Shown piece after piece: positions 34,501 through 46,500 of a stretch of DNA of 64,000 nucleotides. Position 1 is the stretch's first letter. Each line of letters starts with the position of its first letter. The stretch is from Symsagittifera roscoffensis. Its lineage: Eukaryota > Xenacoelomorpha > Acoela > Convolutidae. Both the position numbers and the translations under genes were made by a program. The notes below the pieces were generated by a model that was not told the origin of the DNA, did no database searches, and worked only from the letters and a program-made list of their open reading frames with translations. The stretch is taken from NCBI RefSeq assembly GCF_963678635.1, contig NC_087069.1, forward strand, positions 33,687,090-33,751,089, in the 5' to 3' direction.

Positions 34501-37500
34501 ATTTGCTTAAAGCAAAGCAAATTACCCGCTCAGTTAACAAAAGCGGAAATGGCGCTAAGAAAACATGAATTAATTTCATCTTCTATTGATGATTCAGTTT
34601 TCTCTACATGTGTTAAGTTTATCAAATTTATGTCGATCATAAAGTCGAAGAGCTTTAAGATTATATATTTTTTTCGAAAATTGAAGTTAATTAAAAAAAA
34701 CTATAAACTTCTTGAAGTTTATTTAAAAAAACAGTTTTTTTTTCTATTTTCTTGCGTTCATTGACTCTTTTGCAACTGTCTGTTGGCTCTGTGGTTGAAT
34801 TTTGCATAAACGACATCACCCCATAGTGAGCATAGATAACCTGAGTCGTTATACGGAATTGCTTGTCCAGCAAACCTAAAGCGGTCTCAAAGCTATTAGC
34901 CTGTTCGAGAAGAACTGAGATTCAATATATCTGAGGATTTTAGGACCAAATGGCGACAGTGAGAATGTTATTCCGGAGGTGTCCCTCCTGTCTGCAGAAC
35001 TTCGAGTCCCTCTGGTGCAATCTCCTCTGCCATCCGGACCAGTCCACCTTCTCCAACGTCACTGCCACTGTACCCTACAGTAAGTCACGAGACTTCTGGA
35101 AATATCAAAAGACTAGAATTTAAAACTTCCATGGATCAAAATAATCGAAAAAAAAAAACAGAAATAACGAAATCAATTAAAATTTTTTATTACACTTGCG
35201 AATAGTTAAAATTAGTAGTAGATTCAGGGTCAAAATTAGCCTGCACTGCAGAAATTTGGATCAAAATAGGGTCTGCGACTTGAAAGAGCTCGAAAAAGCA
35301 ATTCGGTTGACCTAAAAAAAGGTCGACTAAATGCTCAACCCTGGATCTGAGAAAATGATTAGGAAGGATATCAATTATCAATGGTTGATTTTGTTCATGT
35401 GTTGGAGTTAAATGTTGAATACATTTTAAGGCAGCGAATTGAAGGCATCAAGCAAATGGAGTGACGCCGGTAATGTACTAAGTTGCATTCTGTCTGTTTT
35501 TGTCCTCGTTCTAAATGTCATATGTCAATTTTATAGCTCATTTTGCATGCTTCACTGTCCTATCTATGCAATTTTAACATGCCCGTAGGTTGATTTAAAG
35601 AATATTATAGTGACCTTTTAGGTCTTTTAGTCGAATTGTTTGCCTCGCACCCACAACTTCGAGCACCCTAAATAGCACTAGCGAAGTCAAAATTTTCCAC
35701 CTCACCCTCGGAAAATGATTAAAATCTGTATAGATTTTTCTGGAGTTGAGTTGTCCTCGTTCTAAAGTTTCTTGGATCGAAATTTGTTGACTGTAAAATT
35801 GGTCTATATGGAATTTAATTTTATTTCAAATTCAAAACGCAACAATGTAGAAGGCAAGGTAAAACTACTAAAAATTTCGGAATCTTTTTCCATGACTTCA
35901 TTGTGTAGAGCTCACATAAGGAGAGGGACAGTTATTAGGGAAGAAATGCAGGATACTTCAGGCATACCTCGTGGTTCTTAGCCTCGTGTTTGCTCTTTTT
36001 TAATTTTTAAGTGGGTTTAGATGGCAAGTGGAGTGAAGATAGTCCGCCTGAGTACAGTGAATCGGTGGATGCAGTCACTATCTACCTCAGCAGGGACTAC
36101 GCCCACAATCTGTACAGGTAGTCACTCAGTCGGAATCGAATTTTTCATTTAAAGTCGAGACCAATCTACAAAAACGGTGCAGAATAGAACAAGATAGAAA
36201 AAGTCGACTAAGATTTAGACTTGCTTTGAGGAAATGTTTACCTTGTCTTGATTATGAAATTGAAATGGGATATTCTGGTAGGTTGGATATCAAAAATGGG
36301 TCATTTTTGTCACAAAATCGTATTTTGATAAAGATTCAAACTTGCGTTCTGTGAATTGCTGCAGGTCCTGTGCACATGTGAAGTTCATCGGGGCATCTCA
36401 AGAGGTAATCTCAAAGATGTGCTTTGAGAATCCAGTAGATAAGTGCTCGCCGGAGTTGTTTCTGAACTACATTGGAACTAAGAAGAACAAAAGGTCGCCC
36501 TCAGAGTTCACATTTGAAATTGTGGAAGATAATCAGAGGGCAAAATACGCAGAAAAAGGTAAGGTAGAATTGGGTCTTTAAAATGTAAACAAATACTTTC
36601 ATTAGTGCAAAAATCAAGTATGGCTCAGGATAAAAAGTTTCAAGACCTTCATATCATCTCCATTCTTTCTATTCAGTAGGTTATACAGTAGACGTGAAAC
36701 GGTATGTGCCAGCAACCAATTTTGTTAATATTTGTAAAGTTTCAATAGAGCGGAGTCTCGTCTGAAGCATATTTAGTGATGCGCTGGTTTTAGATTAATT
36801 TTGCATTCAGGATCTCTTTTTGCTTCAGGCATTCATCCGTTGGACTTGGACCTGTTCCAGTGCAATGCCCGTGGCTACAACAACAGTGAACCCTGCAGCT
36901 GCATGGACTGTCCTCAGTCATGCAAAGGGCCTCCTCGGGGTCCCAATCCAGGAGCCCCTCTAGATTCCAGCAACCCTCCCTGGCGCCTGCTGGGTATCCC
37001 TGGATATGTGGTGGTAGTTGCAGTGTTGTACATTACAGTGTCTTGTATATATATTGTGGTGTCCTATATGCACTGTTTGTACTACAAGAAGCCAGACGAC
37101 GAAGACCAATATGTGGCTGCGCCTAATTATAATTATCACCAGCAGCATTCGCAGTATATTTCAAAGGTGAAAACATTTTTTTTTTGATATTTATCTTTCA
37201 ATTTTTTTTTCAATTTATTTCAATTAAGCTGTCAAAACTTTGGTTCATTTGAACAATCTCATTATTAGTTGTAGATTAGATCTTATTGAGCTGTAAATAT
37301 TTCTCTTGTTTTGAAGAAAAGTTTCTGAAATGAGATGTAGTGTAATTAGTTTGATTTTGCAAATTTGATAAATTGTTTAATCGTTGCTTGTTACAGTCAA
37401 CAGTGCAAAACTGCTCCTCTAAGAACTCGATGAACTCTGACGGCGGAGGAGACGGGACTAATCAGACTCAAGGCAGTGGAGGGGGAGTAGTGGTTGTTGA

Positions 37501-40500
37501 AGTGGGCGTGTTCGAGCAGATCGGTAAGTCGATTGCTGAATTTTCATACTCTAAGTAGATGTATTTTTGTAGTTACGATCAGGTGGAGGGGGAAGTAGAG
37601 GAGGGGAGAGGGAGGGGGGGGGGGGTTGAGGGTTTTTTCGTGGTATATTTCGACCTTCATTTTTCATTATGTAAAATTGTTTTAGGCATAATAGGATCTT
37701 TTTCGTGTATTGGGGGAGCTCTGGAAGTAAATTTGGCCATCATAGCAAAAAGATACCCCTTAGATAAACCCTAGACACTGGCTTAGATTATGTAAACTTG
37801 AGCAGCCAAGAAACTATTAAAATGTCTTTAGTTAGCAAAATAGTTTATACTTAGCCAGTTTGTTTTCTGAACCTGGCTAACAAAAAATTACGACATACTT
37901 GTGCAAAAACGTCACATCTGCAGCACAAGTATGTCGTAATTTTGAGTTTGCCATGTTAGGCTCAGAAAACAAACTGGCTAAGTAAAAACTATTTGGTAAG
38001 AGAAGTTGAATGATGATGTTGCTCTTTTGTGTAGGAAGGAGGTTCCAGTCTGCGTTGCACTCGTTCTTCTTCCAGTGGGGTCTCACTATGGCATGTCAGC
38101 CAGTGGCCGCTCTTCTCTTTGGAAGTATGGTCGTAGCTGTGTGTAGCAACGGGTGAGATGCGCTCAAATATTATTTAATCGTCTGCTATTGGTTTGTCTT
38201 CTGCATCTGCGGAGTTTTCTTAAAATGTCAACATATTCATTAGGTTTTGCTCAAATGAGATATTAAGAAAAAATTGTGCATCTGCAAAAACATCTACAAC
38301 ATCATAATATGTGCCGTAGACTAACTGCATATGTAAATAAATGTATCTAGATTAGTTGGTATTAGTTATTAAGAGTCGATGACCATAGTTCAGACTCTCA
38401 TATTGGTCGCGATGAATTTTTTTCGTGTTTTTTTTTTCAGGAAAAATCCTAAAATGTGTTCAGGCTAAAACTTATTTTTTCGCGGTTTGACTTTTCATTT
38501 TTTTTTCAAATTCATTTCATTTCTTTTGTTAAAAGGCAGGCGAACTCCACTATCGAACAGCAAAAGTATAAAGGTCACGAAAAACATGAACGACTTCCTG
38601 TTATGAAAGTGGATTTTAATTTAAATTTGTTTAGCAGCGAATTTGAAGATTTACTCATTGATCCGAAATTGCTTTAATTTGATCCCATTGATCCCAAATT
38701 GAGTTGTCGAAAAAGTGCCAATCACGATTTATTCTTCAAATTCAAAGAGCTGTAACCTGATTTAGTTTTTTCTTCGAAAGTGAAAAATGTCAAAAGTTTT
38801 CAGTCAACTTTAGTTTCGGTTTCCTTGTTCTTTTATGCTTTTCCAAACTTCTGTTTGCTATTCTTGTCGTTTTCCAAGCTAAGCCATAAGCTTAACCATC
38901 AAAAAGTCTCGAAATCAGAAAATTTTGTAAAAGAACGATTGCCTTAGCACCAACCACTTACAACTGGGCAGTCAGCCTACAATTTTAGCAGGAAGCAATT
39001 CAAGTATAGTAGGAGGAAAAAATGAGACTTGGAGGTACATTCAATTGCCCGTAGCTCTTAAGATGCTACAATTGGGCAAAACCTCAGACAAAGAAAACTT
39101 CCGGTTAGGTAATCGTAATTGAGACATATGTCAAGATGAATAGTCACATCGTTTTTATCTCATTTTTGTTGAATTGTTACATTTCAGTTTTCAAAGTTGC
39201 TTTTACTTTTACCTCTTTACTTTAAAGTTTACGCATCGGAAGAATTTCGTGTGAAGTATGAAATGTCAACCGTTCTAAGGCCACACCTTACCGAAAAATG
39301 AAAAGAGTACAAAACGGGGAACACCTCCAAAGTAAGAGGAAGTGGGAAACCGAAGTGAATTAAGTGAAACAGGAGGTATGGTTAACAGAAGCGTCCCACT
39401 GGTGCTGAAAAATAAGTATTTTGTAGAAAAAACTACAAATTGTCATGCAAAAAAGACAGACAATAGAAGCGTCATTGGCTCGGCTATTTCTCAAATGAAA
39501 CAACTTAGATAAGAAGCCACCCAAGAAAAGGCTTTCAATCGCCGATTTTTATTAGCAAAAACGATTGGAGTTGCAAAAATTGGAAAGATTAGAGTTTTGA
39601 TGATGTGTGTATTACTGATGAGTGGAAAACGTGTGTGAGATACTACTGGAAAATCTTCGAACTTTAACTTCACCATGTTCTTTTACAGTCTACTTGCTTT
39701 GTTATGTACTTCAACTCTTGGAAACTCTTGAGGAACATAGATTGCATTGAGTCTCAATTTTTGCCTCCTGCTATACAATTTAGCTCGCGATTTTTTCAAA
39801 ACTAAACTACCATTTGAATCAAATTTAGGAAAATTTTCCCTTTGAAGTATCTCAAAATCAAAGTTATCTCAAAATTTTTGTCTGAAACCAGTCATTTAAA
39901 TCAGTTGTGTCAGAAAATTTCAAAATTACGTTTTCTGATATCTTTCAGCCAATGATCTTAACGAATAGCGCTAACATTCACTAACAAACTGGAAATTTTT
40001 TTTAAAAATCTTTTCGTTTTCTTGCTGATTATAGTGTATTTTGAAGACAAAGCCAGTTTACTTATTAAGTGTCAATGAACGTATTGAATATACTTGCATG
40101 TATCGTGTTGAGTTTTGTGTTTCGAAAAAGTCTTGAAAATTGTTGACGCTCAGATTTATTTTAACGGCTTCAGTTTCGATTTCAATGGGCGCAGAGGTAA
40201 TGCTGATGCTTAAGACGATAGAAGGTATGGAGATCGCTTCCGCGCGGACCTGAGTTTTTATGCAAAACATGATTTTTTTGGTCTGAAAAAGCCAATTTTT
40301 GGACTATCGTGTGTCAGCTTGTTTTATGTCGGCTTACTTCCCATCAGCAGGTGTTTTTCTTGAATTTTCAGGTATTCATTTCGAATTGTCATTTCATTAA
40401 TTTTTTTATGCTGCAAGAAATTGAGTATCAAGATTTTCTGAAGATTTTTAAATTTTTTTTCAAAACAATTTTTGAACTGTTTTTCTTTTTTTTTCCGATT

Positions 40501-43500
40501 TCCAGATTAATTTTGCGCATTAATATAGTTTTTACTGTGAAAATGGCGAAGTAATAGCGTCTCAGATTTGTCTGGTTTAGGTACATAGTTCGTCCTGAGA
40601 CTTTCAAATTGATTTCTTTTGTTATTTGGTCTGAATTTAATTGACCTCTTTTCACTGTTTTCCTCCAAGTACTGCGTTGCTTTCAACTAAGTTTTGAATT
40701 GAAGCCCTCTTAACTTTTGTAGTAATATTTTTGACTATCATGTGCGTAGCGACAGATATTTTTTTCATTCACTGTTTTTGCGGTTTCCTGTTTTCTTTAA
40801 GCTTGCGATTAGCACCCGTTATCAAAACGGAACATAGAGACTTCTTTCTGTTATTTCGTGTTTAGTTTTCAGTCAACTGCGAAAAAAAAAATTGTTTGAT
40901 TTTGTATTAAGTGAAACGATCGAAGTGATTTCCAGTTATATAGTTCTTGATGATATGATTTTTTGTCTGGAGAAAGCCTTTGTTTGTTCTCTCTCAATAT
41001 GGGTTTTTGCTGTATGACTTTTGATTTCTTTTTTAAAAAGAAAACAAACTTCGCTATTGAACAGCGAAAATCTAAAAGTCGCAAAAAAGTGTAAGGGCCC
41101 TAATTTTCTGAATTCCAGCTGTAAAAAAAATTGCCTATTCCTGTTTTCTCTTAATAACATCATTTAATAACAAGCGCCCAATTAAACAGTTTTTGAAATT
41201 CAACCTGAGTTTTAACCTGGTGTCGTTTTTCCATAGTTGAACATTTTTAGTCAACTCTTTTTCGTTTTTCTTGGTTTTTTACACTTGCTAGAGTTAATGT
41301 CTTGTAATCGGGAACTAGTTTTTTTCCCGTAATCAATTCTTACAAATCCTACTTCTTTTTCTTACTTGCTTTATTATTACACTTGCGATCAGTGTGATGT
41401 GTATTAGTACGAACTTTCTTTTTTTCCTAACCTAAATAGCAAATAAATGTGGTCATTGAAAGAGGAAAGTGTTCCCTTATTCTCTGCTTTTTTGTGGCTA
41501 GTGTTTGTGATGTATTAAGCGTGCGTGGCTGAGTGGTTTGTGCATGAGATTCACAATCTCTTGATCGTAGTAGGTGGCAAGATGCAATTCAAGACGTAGC
41601 CGAATTTTTACTAATTCGAGCTTATTTATACTTTTTCTGACTGCACATTATAAAGCTGCTTTTTGTCGTGTTCTCGCATGTGTTTGTGAAGCGAAGCTTC
41701 TCCTCTGTATTGAACGTTAACTACTTCAGGCTCGTTCGCACTTGCCTAGAGGTAACGTGTTTGCGTTTGCAGCGTAAGGTCTAGGGTTAGTGTACCGGCC
41801 AAATCTTTCAGTATGTATGAAGATGATTTTTTTTACTTCTCTACAATCTTTTTTTTTGGATCAACTGATGTCTATCTGCTCAAACATTGTCGGATTTGTT
41901 TCCGCTTCGCCAGTTTTGTTCCGTTGCTATTTCAATATTCAACAGTTTTGCACTCATGATTGCCTAAAATGAACTTTTTTACACTGGCAAGGTTGCGAGC
42001 GTAATGTGTTAGTACGAACCGTCTTTTTTGCAACCTAACTCTCAAATAAAAGTGCCCATTTGGTGGCACTTTTGCTATAATCGCGATCTGTAGCATTAGA
42101 AACTTCAAAGCATCTGTTCTCTGCCATTTATGTGGCATGTGTTTATGAATTGTTAAGTTCCGTGACTGAGTGGCTAGTGGGTGAGGCTCATAATCAAAAG
42201 TCGATTTTTTTTTGTTCATTCGTGGCTTATTTCTACTTTTTCTTACTTCACTTTATGGAGCTGCTTTTTTGTCGAATTCTCGCTTAAAATTGTCAAGCAC
42301 AGCTTTGCCGGTGCGTCGAGACATACGAAAACTATGGAGGACCTATTTTTTTTTAAACTTTTATGTTTTCGACTTATGTTTCTTATGGTTGGGTTGTAAT
42401 TTTTTTGCGACCAATGTTTATAATATTCATTGACTTTTTTTATCCAAGTGATGCGAAGGTGCGCTTGACCTTTTTGTGTAAACTCAGTCTCAAAAAATTT
42501 GACAGAAAAGTTCGTTTACTGATATTGCTACTGAGGTACCCCACATGCTGAATTTTTCAGCTTATATGGTATCGGTTAATTGTTTCTGTATGCAGTTCAT
42601 TGTTTGAAAGAAAGTTATGGATACCTTTTAGTTAATATGGTAGTCTTATTCATGCTAGTCAATCTTATGATATGTAGGCAGACGAAAGAATAATAAACTA
42701 CGCGGTTTTTGACAACTCTTTTTGTGCGTGATGCTAAGAAAGTTCATCTTTTTATGTCAAAAATGTACGCGACAAATTAAGAGAGCAATTACTATAATTA
42801 ATTGTCAGTAGTCGTTTTGTCAATAAAAAACGTGATCATGAAATGATGCTTAACCGGTGTGCTAGATGTTGTTCATAATTTTGTTTTGATCTGCAACGGC
42901 ATTTTTTCTGATGCTTTTTAAACCAACGTTCTCTTTCTCAAATTGTTGTTATTTAATTGAGTTTCACATATTAAGGAAATCAAATTTATTGAGCATATAT
43001 TTGAACTTGTACCACCTTGGCTCAGTGAAAAAGTAACTTTAACTTGAACGTGATGCTGAAAAGGTAACACTAACTGCAAATAGAACTCAATTAGTGCTTT
43101 TCAGCGAGGAAATGGTAGATTTTGGTTAGTTGAGTAATTGGTAGTGGCAACCTGAGTAGTTACGAGGTTAGAGTGGAATACATTATGTAAATGGTGCTTT
43201 GCTATGCTGAAAGAGCAATTCAAAACCTTTGCATAAATTATGTGCATGGGCAAAATTCAGACTAATAAAAAATTTGAATGAAAGCCTTGCTAAGCTCAAG
43301 CAAAATTTAATGCTCTCAGCTCAAAAACTGATTCCATTTCAACCGGAAAAGCACTCAAACGCTTACTTTATTTGTGTCTGAAAACGCATGGTGAAAACCG
43401 CGATTTTCCAAACTGGCCAGGGTAGTTTTTGTCCTAGAAAGCAAATGAAGGGATAAAATGAATTATGTATCGCTGTGTTACTAAGCGACGAATTCATGAA

Positions 43501-46500
43501 ACTGAAATTAGCTTTCTGGTCTTATCTGGTCTACTGATGTCTTTTTATATCTACTTAATAATTTTCGTTATGCAAAGGGGAAGGGAAGTTGTATAACCAG
43601 TCCATCATTTGCCTAAGTTGGAAAATATTAGCTCGTTAATAAGGAAGAATAAGGATGTAAAAAATATTCAGCAAAAGTGGTGAAAAGGTATCTGTGGTAA
43701 AAAGTACTGCTGTACTTAATTCGCACGGCTTCAAATTTAAGCGATAGTGGGATGTTAGACAAAAAGGCGTTTTTCATGGGAGTGTTCAAAATTATCAGGG
43801 GCTTCCGCGTCTTCGGATCACTGATTATTATCATTATCATGGTAAACCATGGTCAACCATAAACACTTTAGTTCACAGTATGGTCATTTTAGTAGGAATA
43901 GTTAATATCAGTTCTGACATGCTCTATGTCCTGAAATTCAAGTAAAACTACCATCATTTACGTAGTAATTAGCTTAAGACTGTTTCAGGTTGTAAATAAT
44001 TTTTTCTAAAAATTTTCTCAAATTTTTTTTCGGCTTCATGGGTTTCGTCCTAGTTTCTGCCGGTTCATTTTCCGTTTTTTTTTTCAAAACGCACATTTTT
44101 TTTATCTCGTAGGGTTTTTGTTTTTAATGCATGGGGTTTGTTCCAATTTAAACAGTGTTTTTATACTAAACCGTAATGTTCAGTAATTTGTCAACTTACA
44201 ACATCGGATTCTGCGTATATATTTTTTTCTTTTTGTTTTCTAAATATGTAAGCAGATTGTTATTTCGGCTTAGCCATTTTATGTTGCATAATTTTGAGGG
44301 AAAAGTATGTCAGCATAGGATTATGTGCTTCACTATGGATGGCTCGTAAAAACTTTAAAAACTTGAAATTTTTTGTCAATGTAATGACAACAGTTTTGTT
44401 ATCGGCTCAACAGGTTTTGACCCAAAAGTTGCTGCCTTTGTTGCCGCTCGGTGAATGATTTCCAATGGTTTTTAAGACTGTTTATGAAATTCAACTGATA
44501 CAATCATGAAGTTTTTGTAGCTGTAGTTTTCCCCATTTTTTCAAGTAATTTTTTCAACTCAATTTTTCATATTTTTTTACTTGTTTTTGTTTTACTGACT
44601 ACATTGTAGCGCAATTCGATGTTTTTCAAGTTGTTTCAATACTGGCTGTTGTGTTCTGCCACTGTTTTGAACTGAAACTCATTTTAATGAAAACCTGTGG
44701 CAGAACACAACAGCCAGTATTGAAACAACTTGAAAAACATTGAATTGCGCTACAATGTAGTCAGTAAAACAAAGACAGAAGTAAAAAACATTTGAAAATT
44801 TCTGGTGTTGTTTTTTTTTCGCTTTTTGTCATTTTTTTGCGATTCGATGGCTTTGTGTATCGCAAGTTGTGCGAAGCTCTGCTAGGCCTCTGTGTTGATT
44901 TTGTAAGCTACCCAGCACAGTACAGAGATGTTTTGGGTGTGTTTAGTCTGCACTATGTTCGCTGGACTACAGACCCAGTTGAACTGTGGTCGTCGAGTGG
45001 CAGTGAGGCATACAGGGAGATGGAGCACTTCAACTCACACTTCGGCCCCTTCTTCAGAATAGAACAGATCATAGTCAAGCTCAAGAGGAACGCCACTGGT
45101 GCCATCAGGTATACTAATTATTCTGGCCCAAACCCTCAATTCGTAACTATAATTCTTAACCATTCGTGACAGTAGAGAAAGCCGTGAATACTGAATCAGG
45201 CACACAATACCACTTGTGCCGAGTGTAAGCGCAGCGAAGCTACTTGCAATTAACCTTGCGAATTATCGCTTGGATACCAATTGTGGGCCAACGATATCAT
45301 TTATCTACAATTGTGAGGGAAAACTGAGTGCCCATTCGAGGAATTGAGAAAAAAACATGGTTTTATCAGTTTGTGGTGTTACTTAGCCTTTGATAAGAAT
45401 TTTCTTATACTCGATTGAATTTTGCTTGGAGTTTTTTGGAAGTTATTTTTCGATGTGTAGTCTTTTTCCAATATTTGTTCCTGTCTCAATCGTTTGACTT
45501 TTAGGTACGAGCCAGATGCATATTCGGAGAGATACAGACCCAAAGACATGGACCCCATTATGGACGCTCCAATTCTTCATCAGGTTAGGATCTCGTCTTT
45601 ATGAACAAATTATAAAGCATTTCATACTTTTTTTCATTAGCTCAGAACGATTTCACATTTCGAAACTCAGAAGCTCGAAAAACAGTTAACCTGGATTCAT
45701 TTTCACTTTTGCAACTGTTGGCCGATTTTAAAAACATTTTACTTATGTGTCACGATAAATGGTCTGACTGTTTATCTTAAAGTGTTCCAGTATGGTCGTT
45801 CTAATTTAGAATGTTGCCACTATGAGCTACTTTTGACTCTTAAAAATGTTTTTCTACACTAGTTTAAAATTAGTTCACTTTTTGTTAGACGTTGCAATAG
45901 ACAATCAGTTGATTTTTGGGGATTCGTACATGTTTAGGGTAATCATAATATTTATTGCCGTTTTTGAAGTTTGCAAATTAAAGCGAACCTTCTGTTATAA
46001 AGAAATAATTGTACTTCAGTGTTCAAAAAATAAAGGCACCGTTGGGAGTAAATTTTCCATTCTGCTGCTTTTTAGACAACTAACATGTATCAAAATTGGT
46101 ACCGTATTTTAAATTTTGAGTGATTTTTTTTCGTTGTATTTGACGGACCGGATGTTAGTTGACAGAAAACAAGAGATTTTCACTAAAACCTAATCTGCGG
46201 AGCGTGCAAATAAGGGGAAGGTTAATAGGATCAATAAAACATGAGTCTGTTTGCTGGTCTAATTCGACGGAATTGAGACTGTGTTTCCAATATTGGTCTC
46301 TCTGTGATATAAATAGGAATTATATTGCCTCTATTTTGTCCCACTTATGCATGTATTAGTGTTAGTGTGTCCCTCTTTAATACTGATTTGATCTGGTTCA
46401 AAAAATTCTGCTGATATTGGAGACTTGCCATCATTTGAGTAAATCATGTTTGAACAGAATTGATTCAGCATGCGTTTAGATTTAACTTCAAAACATGAAC

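Larger units (their letters stand above)
28865..34943 (+). other. NPC1 intron 2 (6.1 kb)
   Basis: The second-largest intron in the window. 29.5-32.83 kb is a - strand RT element, described separately. 33.12-34.12 kb shows no gene, only AT-rich sequence with a C-rich tract at 33600-33620. 34200-34460 is a copy of a dispersed repeat. 34620-34790 is a partial copy of the repeat family found in the other large introns. Confidence 0.85.
38153..44946 (+). other. NPC1 intron 8 (6.8 kb)
   Basis: The largest intron. It contains an intronic repeat copy (38285-38770), a partial copy (about 40860-41160), tRNA-derived SINE-like pieces (41518, 41728, 41855 and 42155) and the 77-base-arm inverted repeat (44586-44773). 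The stretches 38780-40850 and 42330-44580 show no gene or recognised repeat. Confidence 0.8.

Noticed and set aside
36920-37148. Overlapping open frames on both strands over exon 6
   Set aside because: Shadow frames of a GC-richer exon; the exon 6 frame alone fits NPC1 and the splice phases.
41518-41605. A functional tRNA gene
   Set aside because: D-arm and anticodon-arm features are present but the T arm and acceptor stem do not pair, and related copies lie nearby.
44792-44946. Upstream extension of exon 9 (open frame from 44792)
   Set aside because: The acceptor at 44946 restores the phase from exon 8 and the family sequence; the upstream peptide has no match.
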